From Nocardia puris (lineage in GTDB: Bacteria; Actinomycetota; Actinomycetes; Mycobacteriales; Mycobacteriaceae): a stretch of DNA of 64,000 nt. Location: contig NZ_QNRE01000011.1 in NCBI RefSeq assembly GCF_003315035.1, positions 62,001 to 126,000 of the forward strand, in the 5' to 3' direction. Under the pieces are notes generated by a model. It had not been told where the DNA came from and ran no database searches. It saw only the letters and a program-made list of their open reading frames with translations. Made by a program: the position numbers and the translations under genes. This document shows, piece after piece, positions 53,306 to 61,104 of the stretch (positions within the stretch are counted from its first letter, which is position 1; each line of letters begins with the position of its first letter).

Positions 53306-55477
53306 GTGACCATCGCCACCACTGACGAGCATAAAGCCGTCCAGGAGTCGATGCGGGGGTGGGCCGCTTCGGTCGGTCCTATTGCAACAATGCGGGCCGA
53401 ACCGGTCGGGTTCTGGCACACGTACTGGCCCGCCCTGGCCGGACTCGGGGTCTTCCGTGTCGCGGTCGCCGAGGATGTGGGCGGCGCGGGCGGATCGGTG
53501 GCCGACCTGGCCGTGCTGCTCGAGCAGGCGGCGCACGATCTGGTCGGCGGTCCCGTCCTGAGCACCGCGCTGGCCTCCCTGGTCACCGCGGGCGCCCTCG
53601 CCGAGGACGTGCCGTGCGGTGTCGCGCTCGACTCCGTTGTCGATCCGGGCGATGCGCCCGGCGCTCGGGTGAGCGTACCCGGCGCGGGTGCGGAAGTGTT
53701 GCTCTCCGGTGTCTGGGAGACGGTGCTCGGCGCCGCCCCCGGCACCGCCGTGCTGCTGCCGGTCCAGACGTCGGAAGGGTCGCGCTGGTGCCTGATCCCG
53801 CCCGGTGCCCAGGGCCTGCGCATCGAAGCATTGCCCGCCGCCGATCCCAGCACGCCGCTGGCTCGGGTGCACTGCGCCGAGGTCGCGGTGCCGGCGGATG
53901 CGCTCTTCGCCACCCCCTACGCCGTCGAGGATCTGCTCGTCGCGCTCGTAGCCGCTGAGCTGGCGGGCATCTCGGGCTGGTGCCTGGACACGGCCGTCGA
54001 ATACGCCAAGGTGCGTGAGCAATTCGGCCGCAAGATCGGTTCCTTCCAGTCGCTCAAGCACATCTGCGCGTGGATGCTGTGCCGCACCGAGCTGATCCGC
54101 TCGGTCGCCCTCGACGCGGCCGCCGCCGTCGACGAGGGCGGCGCGGAACTGCCCGTCGCCTCCGCGATCGCGGCCGCCATCGCACTCGACGCCGCCGTCG
54201 AGACCGCCAAGGACTGCATCCAGGTGCTCGGCGGCATCGGCTTCACCTGGGAGCACGACGCGCACTTCTACCTGCGCCGCGCCACCGCGCTGCGCCAGTT
54301 GCTCGGCGGTTCGGCGCGCTGGCGGGCCCGCGTCACCGAACTCACCCGCGCGGGCCACCGCCGCACCACCGGCGCCGACCGCGTGCTCGCCGCCGACGGT
54401 GTCGCCGTGGACGGCTCGGCCGCCACCGGGCTGGCCGCCGAGGTGGCCGCCATCGCCGCGCTCCCCGCCGAACAGCGGCGCGAAGCGCTGGTGGAAGCCG
54501 GTTTCGTGATGCCGCACTGGCCCGCCCCCTACGGGCGCGGCGCCGACCCGATGACCGGCCTGATGATCTCCGAGGAACTGCGCCGCGCCGGGTTGGAGAC
54601 CCCCGATCTGGCCATCGGCGGCTGGGCCATCCCCACCCTGCTCCAGCACGGCACACCCGAGCAGATCGAGCGGTTCGTGTGGCCGACCCTGCGCGGCGAG
54701 GTGGTGTGGTGCCAGCTGTTCAGCGAGCCGGAGGCCGGTTCCGACCTGGCCGCGCTGCGCACCACCGCCCAGCGCGTGGAGGGCGGCTGGCGGCTGCGCG
54801 GCCAGAAGGTCTGGACTTCGTTGGGCGACAAGGCGAATTGGGGTATCTGCCTGGCCCGCACCGATCCGGACGCGCCGAAACACCGTGGTATCAGCTACTT
54901 CCTGGTCGATATGCGGTCCGAGGGCGTGGAAGTCCGTCCGCTGGTGCAGATCACGGGCGAGGCGCGGTTCAGCGAAGTGTTCCTCGACGACGTGTTCGTC
55001 CCCGACGACGCGCTGGTCGGCGCGCTGAACAACGGATGGAAGATCGCCCGCGCCACGCTGTCGACCGAGCGGATCGCCATGGGCGGCAACGGCATCGGGC
55101 CGGTGCTCGAGGAGTTGATCGCCAAACTCCCGGCCACCGGGCCGGGCGCGGAACTGCGCAACGACCGGCTCGGCGGATTCGTCGCCGAGGCCGTGGCCGG
55201 GTTGCTGCTCGAGCAGCGCGCGGCGGTCGCCGTGCTCGCGGGCGGCGACGCGGGCGCGCAGAGCAGCGTCCGCAAACTCGTCGGCGTGCGCCACCGCCAG
55301 GCGGTCGCCGAATTCGCCGTCGAGACGGCGGGTATCACCGGTGCGCAGGATTCGGACGTGGTGACCGAGTTCCTGCTCACGCGCTGTCTGTCCATCGCGG
55401 GCGGCACCGAGCAGATCCTGCTCACCGTGGCGGGTGAGCGCATCCTCGGGCTGCCCCGGGAACCAGACGGCCAGTAG
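53306..55477 (+). CDS. fadE34: two-domain acyl-CoA dehydrogenase FadE34 (ChsE3)
   Basis: This 723-residue protein fuses two acyl-CoA dehydrogenase halves (about 1-345 and 375-723). It matches FadE34, which dehydrogenates sterol side-chain CoA esters in mycobacteria. The first half ends with VLGGIGFTWEHDAHFYLRRA. The second has LFSEPEAGSDLAALRTTAQR and SIAGGTEQILLTVAGERIL. The start is a GTG at 53306. It follows the KstR operator, as in M. tuberculosis, and here continues into the fadE28-fadE29 operon. Confidence 0.93.
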   Translation: MTIATTDEHKAVQESMRGWAASVGPIATMRAEPVGFWHTYWPALAGLGVFRVAVAEDVGGAGGSVADLAVLLEQAAHDLVGGPVLSTALASLVTAGALAEDVPCGVALDSVVDPGDAPGARVSVPGAGAEVLLSGVWETVLGAAPGTAVLLPVQTSEGSRWCLIPPGAQGLRIEALPAADPSTPLARVHCAEVAVPADALFATPYAVEDLLVALVAAELAGISGWCLDTAVEYAKVREQFGRKIGSFQSLKHICAWMLCRTELIRSVALDAAAAVDEGGAELPVASAIAAAIALDAAVETAKDCIQVLGGIGFTWEHDAHFYLRRATALRQLLGGSARWRARVTELTRAGHRRTTGADRVLAADGVAVDGSAATGLAAEVAAIAALPAEQRREALVEAGFVMPHWPAPYGRGADPMTGLMISEELRRAGLETPDLAIGGWAIPTLLQHGTPEQIERFVWPTLRGEVVWCQLFSEPEAGSDLAALRTTAQRVEGGWRLRGQKVWTSLGDKANWGICLARTDPDAPKHRGISYFLVDMRSEGVEVRPLVQITGEARFSEVFLDDVFVPDDALVGALNNGWKIARATLSTERIAMGGNGIGPVLEELIAKLPATGPGAELRNDRLGGFVAEAVAGLLLEQRAAVAVLAGGDAGAQSSVRKLVGVRHRQAVAEFAVETAGITGAQDSDVVTEFLLTRCLSIAGGTEQILLTVAGERILGLPREPDGQ

Positions 55478-55495
55478 CCGAGTCAGGAGAACACC

Positions 55496-56560
55496 GTGGA
55501 CTTCACCAGGGACGAGGGCCCCGACGCCGTCGCCGAGGTAGTTGTGAGCGTGCTGGAGCGCGAATCGGCCCGCGATATCGAGCTGTGGCCGCGCCTGGTC
55601 GAGGTGGGCCTGCTCACCGTCGCGCTACCGGAACGATTCGGCGGCGACGACGCGGGCCTGCTCGAGATCTCGGCGCTGCTCACCGAATTGGCGACCGATG
55701 CCGTGGCCGTGCCCGCGCTGCCGACGCTGGGCATCGGCCTGCTCGCACTGCTGCCGGCCCTACCGGACGACCTCGCCGAACGGGTGTACCCCGAGGTCGC
55801 CAAGGGCGCGGTGCTCACCGCCGCGCTCAGTGAGCCGGGTGCGCCGTTCACCGCCTCGCCCAAGACCACCGCGGTCGCCGAGGGCGATCGGGTGCGGGTC
55901 AGCGGGCACAAGGTCGCCGTCCCCTACGCCGAGCAGGCCCGCTGGCTGCTCATCCCGACCGATTCCGGGGTCGCGCTCGTCGAGGGCGACGCCACCGGAC
56001 TGACCCGTACCCCCTCGCCCGTCTCCGGCGGGCTGCCCGAATGTTCGGTGCTGCTCGACAACGTGGAGATTCCCGCGGCGCAACTGCTGGCGGTGGACCT
56101 CGCGCACCTGCACCGGCTCGCCGTCGCCGGCATCGGTTCGGTCGCCGACGGACTGCTCGAGGGCGCGCTGGTGCTCACCGCCGAGCATCTGCGCGTGCGC
56201 CGCCAATTCGGCCGTCCGCTGGCCGAATTCCAGGCCGTCGCCCAGCAGATCGCGGACCTGTACGTGGTGTCGCGCACCCTGCACGCCGCGTCGGTCTCCG
56301 CGAACTGGGCGCTCGCGCAGGACGATTCGAGTCCCGAGCACCGCGAACGCACCGACGACGACCTGGACGTGCTCGCCTACACCGTGGCCTCCGAGCTGCC
56401 CGCCGCCATGCAGAAGTGTCACCACCTGCACGGCGGGCTCGGCGTCGACGTGACCCATCCGATGCACCGCTACTACTCCCAGGCCAAGGACATCGCCCGC
56501 TGGCTCGGCGGTGAGTCCTTCCGCCTGGATCGCCTAGGAGCAAGATGTACATCGATCTGA
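55496..56560 (+). CDS. fadE28: acyl-CoA dehydrogenase FadE28 (ChsE1)
   Basis: This 354-residue subunit matches FadE28, the partner of FadE29 in the heterotetramer that oxidises the three-carbon sterol side chain (ChsE1-ChsE2). The C-terminal HHLHGGLGVDVTHPMHRYYS, then DRLGARCTSI, is typical. GTG at 55496 follows AGGAGA. It overlaps fadE29 by 16 bases, consistent with a fixed stoichiometry. The catalytic Glu appears to be supplied by the partner subunit, as in the characterised complex. Confidence 0.92.
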   Translation: MDFTRDEGPDAVAEVVVSVLERESARDIELWPRLVEVGLLTVALPERFGGDDAGLLEISALLTELATDAVAVPALPTLGIGLLALLPALPDDLAERVYPEVAKGAVLTAALSEPGAPFTASPKTTAVAEGDRVRVSGHKVAVPYAEQARWLLIPTDSGVALVEGDATGLTRTPSPVSGGLPECSVLLDNVEIPAAQLLAVDLAHLHRLAVAGIGSVADGLLEGALVLTAEHLRVRRQFGRPLAEFQAVAQQIADLYVVSRTLHAASVSANWALAQDDSSPEHRERTDDDLDVLAYTVASELPAAMQKCHHLHGGLGVDVTHPMHRYYSQAKDIARWLGGESFRLDRLGARCTSI

Positions 56561-57723
56561 CCGTCGAGCAGCACGCCCTGCGCGACGAATTGCGAAGGTA
56601 TTTCGCCGATCTCGTGACTCCCGAGGAGGAGGCCGAGATGGCGGTGAACCGCCACGGCGACGCCTACCGCGCCGTGGTGCGCCGGATGGGCGGCGACGGC
56701 TGGCTCGGCGTCGGCTGGCCGAAGGAGTTCGGCGGCCAGGGATTCGGGCCGGTGGAACAGCAGATCTTCTTCAACGAGGCGGTGCGCGCCGACGTGCCGC
56801 TGCCGCTGGTCACCCTGCTGACCGTCGGCCCCACCTTGCAGACCTACGGCACCGAGGAACAGAAGAAGAAGTTCCTGCCCGGAATCCTCTCCGGCGACAT
56901 CCATTTCGCCATCGGCTACTCCGAGCCGGAGGCGGGCACCGACCTGGCCGCGCTGCGCACCTCGGCGGTGCGCGACGCGAACGGCGACTGGATCGTCAAC
57001 GGGCAGAAGATCTTCACCACCGGCGCGCACGAGGCCGACTACATCTGGCTGGCCTGCCGCACCGGTTCGGTCGAATCGCGCCACCGCGGCATCACGATCC
57101 TCATCGTGGACACGAAGGACCCCGGCTATTCGTGGACGCCGATCATCACCTGCGACGGCGCGCACCACACCAACGCCACCTATTTCGACAACGTCCGCGT
57201 GCCCGCCGACATGCTGGTGGGTGAGGTGGACAAGGGCTGGCGGCTCATCACCACCCAGCTCAACCACGAGCGCGTGAGCCTGGGGCCCTCGGGCAAGATC
57301 GAGCAGCTCTACGACAAGGTCCGCGACTGGGCCAACCCGCGCGGGCTGCTCATCGAGCCCGACGTGCGGCGCTCGCTGGGGCGCATGCACGCCATGGTGC
57401 GGCTCAACGAACTGCTGAACTGGCAGGTCGCGGCCTCCGCCGGTCACACCGCCAACGGCGAGGCCGACCAGTCCCAGGTCATCGCCGACGCCTCGGCCAC
57501 CAAGATCTTCTCCACCGAATCCCTCCAGGAGGCGGGCAGGCTGGCCGAGGAGATCGTCGGGCGCCACGGCGACCCGGCCGAGCCCGCCACCGCCGACCTG
57601 CTCACCTGGCTGGACCGGCGCACCAAGCAGAACCTCGCGGTGACCTTCGGCGGTGGCGTCAACGAGATCATGCGGGAGCTGGTCGCGACCGCCGGCCTGA
57701 ACCTGCCCCGGGTGCCGCGATGA
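56545..57723 (+). CDS. fadE29: acyl-CoA dehydrogenase FadE29 (ChsE2)
   Basis: This 392-residue subunit is closely similar to FadE29. It begins MYIDLTVEQHALRDELRRYF and has GYSEPEAGTDLAALRTSAVR and FTTGAHEADYIWLACRTG. It ends FGGGVNEIMRELVATAGLNL. TAGGAG precedes the ATG at 56545. It works with FadE28 on 3-oxo-4-pregnene-20-carboxyl-CoA. A partial copy of its 3' end lies just downstream. Confidence 0.94.
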   Translation: MYIDLTVEQHALRDELRRYFADLVTPEEEAEMAVNRHGDAYRAVVRRMGGDGWLGVGWPKEFGGQGFGPVEQQIFFNEAVRADVPLPLVTLLTVGPTLQTYGTEEQKKKFLPGILSGDIHFAIGYSEPEAGTDLAALRTSAVRDANGDWIVNGQKIFTTGAHEADYIWLACRTGSVESRHRGITILIVDTKDPGYSWTPIITCDGAHHTNATYFDNVRVPADMLVGEVDKGWRLITTQLNHERVSLGPSGKIEQLYDKVRDWANPRGLLIEPDVRRSLGRMHAMVRLNELLNWQVAASAGHTANGEADQSQVIADASATKIFSTESLQEAGRLAEEIVGRHGDPAEPATADLLTWLDRRTKQNLAVTFGGGVNEIMRELVATAGLNLPRVPR

Positions 57724-57798
57724 GCCGCGCCGTGCGGCGGGCTCCGTTCGGCGACGGGCGGCCTGCCTGTGCCCCGGATGCCGCGATGAGTCGCGCCG
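57705..57798. repeat. near-perfect direct repeat of the fadE29 3' end
   Basis: The sequences at 57706-57732 (the last codons and stop of fadE29 plus a few bases) and 57772-57798 match over 27 bases except at two positions. The second copy lies in the gap before chsH2. Confidence 0.75.
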
Positions 57799-57832
57799 GT
57801 CGCGAAAACCTCGATGAGCGAAGGAGATCCGC

Positions 57833-58780
57833 GTGACCGACACGCAGACGCCGGAGGCGATCGTCGCCGCCGCCGAGAAGATCATCGCGGCGGGAGAGTG
57901 CGCGCCGCGCCTCGCGCGCGACCCGGTGAACCAGCCGATGATCAACAACTGGGTGGAGGCCCTCGGCGACACCAACCCCATCTACACCGACGAGGCCGCG
58001 GCGCTCGCGGCCGGTCACCCCGGCGTGGTCGCCCCGCCCGCGATGGCGCAGGTGTGGACCATGTTCGGACTGAACGGCGTTCGGCCGCCCGACGATCCGA
58101 TGGCCGCCGCCACCGAACTGCTCGACGCCGCCGGGTACACGTCGGTCGTCGGCACCAACTGCGACCAGATCTATCACCGGTACCTGGTGCCGGGGGAACG
58201 GGTCGCGGTGACCAGCCGGCTGGAGAGCATCACCGGCCCCAAGCGCACCGGGCTGGGCGAGGGCTTCTTCGTCACCTTCCGCACCACCTGGCGCGTCGGC
58301 GACGAGGTCGTCACCGAAATGCTGTTCCGCATCCTGAAATTCGCGCCCGGCACCGGCGCGGCCGCGAAACCGGCGGGGGAGCGGGTCAAACCGCTCGTCT
58401 CGCACGACACCGAATTCTTCTGGGAGGGCGCGAAACTCGGGGAGCTGCGCATCCAGAAGCTGCCGGACGGTTCACTGCGGCACCCGCCGATCCCGGCGCT
58501 GTGGAAGGACAAGGCCGAGTCCACCGACTACGTGGTGGCCTCCGGGCTGGGCACGGTGTTCAGCTACGTCGTGCACCACGCGCCGAAGGTGCCCGGCCGC
58601 GACCTGCCCTTCGTCGTCGCGCTGGTCGAACTCGAGGAAGGGGTGCGCATGCTTGGCGAACTTCGCGGCGTCGATCCGGCGTCGGTGCGGATCGGGCTGC
58701 CGGTGCGCGCCGCGTTCGAGAAGCTCGACGACGACACCGTGCTCCCGTACTGGACGACCGCAGAGAGGGCGAATCAGTGA
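57833..58780 (+). CDS. chsH2: steroid enoyl-CoA hydratase subunit ChsH2
   Basis: This 315-residue protein has an N-terminal MaoC-like hotdog domain (to about 165) with NPIYTDEAAALAAGHPGVVA. A C-terminal DUF35 OB-like domain with FFWEGAKLGELRIQKLPDGS and YVVASGLGTVFSYVVHHAPK follows. It matches Rv3542c. With ChsH1 it hydrates the C17 side-chain enoyl-CoA, and its DUF35 part docks on Ltp2. GTG at 57833 follows AAGGAGAT. Its stop overlaps chsH1. Confidence 0.93.
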   Translation: MTDTQTPEAIVAAAEKIIAAGECAPRLARDPVNQPMINNWVEALGDTNPIYTDEAAALAAGHPGVVAPPAMAQVWTMFGLNGVRPPDDPMAAATELLDAAGYTSVVGTNCDQIYHRYLVPGERVAVTSRLESITGPKRTGLGEGFFVTFRTTWRVGDEVVTEMLFRILKFAPGTGAAAKPAGERVKPLVSHDTEFFWEGAKLGELRIQKLPDGSLRHPPIPALWKDKAESTDYVVASGLGTVFSYVVHHAPKVPGRDLPFVVALVELEEGVRMLGELRGVDPASVRIGLPVRAAFEKLDDDTVLPYWTTAERANQ

Positions 58781-59193
58781 CCGCCACAGTCGAACCCGCG
58801 TCCGTCGAGGTGGGCACGGCCCTGCCCGAACTGGTGATCCACGCCGACCCCACGTTCGTGATCAGCACCGCGCTGGCCACCCGCGACTTCCAGGACGTGC
58901 ACCACGACCGCGACAAGGCCGTGGCGCGCGGGTCCAAGGACATCTTCGTCAACATCCTCACCGACACCGGCCTGGTGCAGCGTTTCGTCACCGACTGGGC
59001 CGGTCCGCGGGCGGTGGTGAAGTCGATCTCGCTGCGCCTCGGGGTGCCGCTGTACGCCGGGGACACGCTCACCCTCACCGGCACGGTCACCGCCGTCGAC
59101 GGCGAGGACATCCACATCGACGTGATCGGCCGCGACAGCCTCGGCGACCACATCACCGCGAAAGCCGTTATCGCCCACCGGAGTGCCGCATGA
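58777..59193 (+). CDS. chsH1: steroid enoyl-CoA hydratase subunit ChsH1
   Basis: This 138-residue MaoC-like hotdog protein matches Rv3541c. The hydratase motif is in TRDFQDVHHDRDKAVARGSK, with Asp and His as candidate catalytic residues. GTG at 58777 overlaps the chsH2 stop (GTGA). The stop overlaps the ltp2 start (ATGA). This tight coupling suggests stoichiometric assembly with ChsH2 and Ltp2. Confidence 0.93.
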   Translation: MTATVEPASVEVGTALPELVIHADPTFVISTALATRDFQDVHHDRDKAVARGSKDIFVNILTDTGLVQRFVTDWAGPRAVVKSISLRLGVPLYAGDTLTLTGTVTAVDGEDIHIDVIGRDSLGDHITAKAVIAHRSAA

Positions 59194-60368
59194 CCGACCA
59201 GCCGCTGTCCGGCCGCGCCGCCATCGTCGGCATCGGCGCCACCGATTTCTCCAAGGAATCCGGGCGCAGCGAACTGCGCCTGGCCGCCGAGGCGGTCACC
59301 GCGGCCCTCGCCGACGCGGGCCTCACACCGGCCGACGTGGACGGCCTCACCACGTTCACGATGGACACCAACACCCAGGCCGCGGTGGCCAGGGCCACGG
59401 GCATTCCGCAGCTGAAGTTCTTCAGCCACATCGGGTACGGGGGTGGCGCGGCGTGCGCCACCGTGCAGCAGGCCGCCATGGCGGTGGCCACCGGCGTCGC
59501 CGACGTGGTGGTGGCCTACCGCGCGTTCAACGAGCGGTCGGTGTCGCGGTTCGGGCAGTTCTCCACGGCGCTCGCCACCGCGCCCACCTCGTCGGGCATC
59601 GACGCGGGCTGGTCCTACCCGCACGGCTTGGGCACGCCCGCCGCGCAGGTCGCCATGGTGGCCCGGCGCTACATGCACGTATACGGCGCCACCAGTGCGG
59701 ATTTCGGCCGCGTGGCCGTGGCGGATCGCAAGCACGCGGCCGTCAACCCCGACGCTTTCTTCTACGGCAAGCCGATCACGCTGGACGACCACCAGAATTC
59801 GCGGTGGATCGCCGAGCCGCTGCACCTGCTCGACTGCTGCCAGGAATCCGACGGCGGCGTCGCGCTGGTGGTCACGAGTGTCGAACGGGCGCGCGGCCTT
59901 CCGCAGCAGCCCGCCGTGATCGCCGGCGCCGCACAGGGTTCCGGTGCGGACCAGTACGTCATGACGAGCTACTACCGCGACGCCATGACCGGCCTCCCGG
60001 AAATGGGGCTCGTCGGCGAACAGCTCTGGGCACAAAGCGGTTTGCGGCCCGACGACATGCAGGCGGCCATCCTCTACGACCACTTCACCCCGTTCGTCCT
60101 CATGCAACTCGAGGAACTCGGCTTCTGCGGCCGCGGCGAAGCCAAGGACTTCATCGCCGACGGCGCCATCGAACTCGGCGGCCGCCTGCCGCTGAACACC
60201 CACGGCGGCCAGCTCGGCGAGGCCTACATCCACGGCATGAACGGCATCGCCGAGGCGGTCCGCCAGATCCGCGGCACCTCGGTCAACCAGGTCGAGGCGC
60301 TGCGGAACATCCTCGTCACCGCGGGCACCGGCGTGCCGACCTCCGGGCTGGTCCTCAGCGCCGACTGA
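59190..60368 (+). CDS. ltp2: sterol side-chain aldolase Ltp2 (thiolase-like)
   Basis: This 392-residue thiolase-fold protein matches Rv3540c. In the family, Ltp2 with the ChsH2 DUF35 domain catalyses the retro-aldol cleavage that releases propionyl-CoA and leaves the C17 ketone. The N-terminal AAIVGIGATDFSKESGRSEL and the C-terminal LPLNTHGGQLGEAYIHGMNG are typical. The thiolase nucleophile Cys is absent at its usual place, consistent with aldolase chemistry. It is the last gene of the KstR-controlled unit. Confidence 0.93.
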   Translation: MTDQPLSGRAAIVGIGATDFSKESGRSELRLAAEAVTAALADAGLTPADVDGLTTFTMDTNTQAAVARATGIPQLKFFSHIGYGGGAACATVQQAAMAVATGVADVVVAYRAFNERSVSRFGQFSTALATAPTSSGIDAGWSYPHGLGTPAAQVAMVARRYMHVYGATSADFGRVAVADRKHAAVNPDAFFYGKPITLDDHQNSRWIAEPLHLLDCCQESDGGVALVVTSVERARGLPQQPAVIAGAAQGSGADQYVMTSYYRDAMTGLPEMGLVGEQLWAQSGLRPDDMQAAILYDHFTPFVLMQLEELGFCGRGEAKDFIADGAIELGGRLPLNTHGGQLGEAYIHGMNGIAEAVRQIRGTSVNQVEALRNILVTAGTGVPTSGLVLSAD

Positions 60369-60372
60369 TCAC

Positions 60373-60457
60373 CCCCGTCGGCCCGCCGAACGTCGGGAGC
60401 CGGATGCCAAGGCGTCGGCAGTCCCACCGGTTCCCGGCGTTCGCCGGGCCGACGGGG
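60373..60457. terminator. 85-base long hairpin after ltp2
   Basis: The arms 60373-60392 and 60438-60457 match over 20 bases with one mismatch. The inner bases 60393-60403 and 60427-60437 continue pairing with G-U pairs, giving about 31 paired positions around a 23-base loop. It follows the ltp2 stop by five bases. It is unusually long for a terminator and could be a processed RNA or a repeated element. Confidence 0.6.
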
Positions 60458-60521
60458 CGTGCATCTATGCTAATAGGGCTGTAATGGAACAGGATTCAGG
60501 TACATTCGATCAGCCCTGTAT

Positions 60522-60562
60522 AGCGCCGCCCTCGGCTGGACAGTTCTATCGAGGGCGGCGCT
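60522..60562. terminator. 13-bp perfect stem-loop near the secreted protein gene end
   Basis: AGCGCCGCCCTCG (60522-60534) and its complement (60550-60562) enclose 15 bases, about 30 bases beyond the stop of the minus-strand gene at 60591. It probably ends that mRNA. AGGGCTG (60475-60481) and CAGCCCT (60511-60517) form a further short inverted repeat next to it. Confidence 0.55.
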
Positions 60563-60590
60563 TCGTAGCGTTGTGTTCAACGCCCTACGG

Positions 60591-60848
60591 CTACCTGTGC
60601 TGAACTCGGTTGGTATTCACGCTGTAGGCCCAAGGCCTGGCCTTTCCGCCCGAGTGCCATACGCAAGAGCTGGAGGCTCGGTTATCGCGCTCACGGCCAG
60701 CCTCACAGTCATGGCGGGTGGAAAACCATACCTGGGCGGAAGGCTTCGACGGATCAAACCCGCGATCTGTGGGCCTGGCCTCCGCGGTGCCCATGCCGAA
60801 AGCTGTGGCTGCCAACGCGAGAACACCAACGATCAACTGTTTTTTCAT
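60591..60848 (-). CDS. small secreted protein
   Basis: This 85-residue protein has a clear signal peptide, MKKQLIVGVLALAATAFGMG then TAEA, with cleavage before RPTDRG at about residue 24. The mature part of about 61 residues is polar, with two cysteines (HDCEAG and SSCVWH) that could form a disulfide. AAAACAGTTG-like AT-rich sequence precedes the ATG at 60848. I do not recognise the family. Similar small exported proteins are common in Nocardia and Streptomyces. Confidence 0.6.
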   Translation of the reverse strand: MKKQLIVGVLALAATAFGMGTAEARPTDRGFDPSKPSAQVWFSTRHDCEAGRERDNRASSSCVWHSGGKARPWAYSVNTNRVQHR

Positions 60849-61104
60849 GCACTGCCTGATGGTGCCCTGCCGCAGCCGACGGCCGTAGACCTCTATGGGG
60901 GAGGACGGTGTTTTTTGACGGCTGGGCCACGACGCTGGCGGCCCTCAGCCTCCCTATTGATAGTCACGGCCCCTTCGTGACAGCGCAACCGTATCAGTGG
61001 TAGGTTGAGATGTAAAGTGGCAGTGGAAGTTTGGTTCCGTCGGTAGCGTGCGCGACGGGTCGACGGCGGAGATCACGTCCCTACCGCTCGAGTCGCGGGA
61101 TTGG

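Noticed and set aside
52622..55294. 890-codon minus-strand open frame opposite fadE34 and part of kstR
   Set aside because: It overlaps certain genes on the other strand and a frame of kstR, and shows only compositional repetition.
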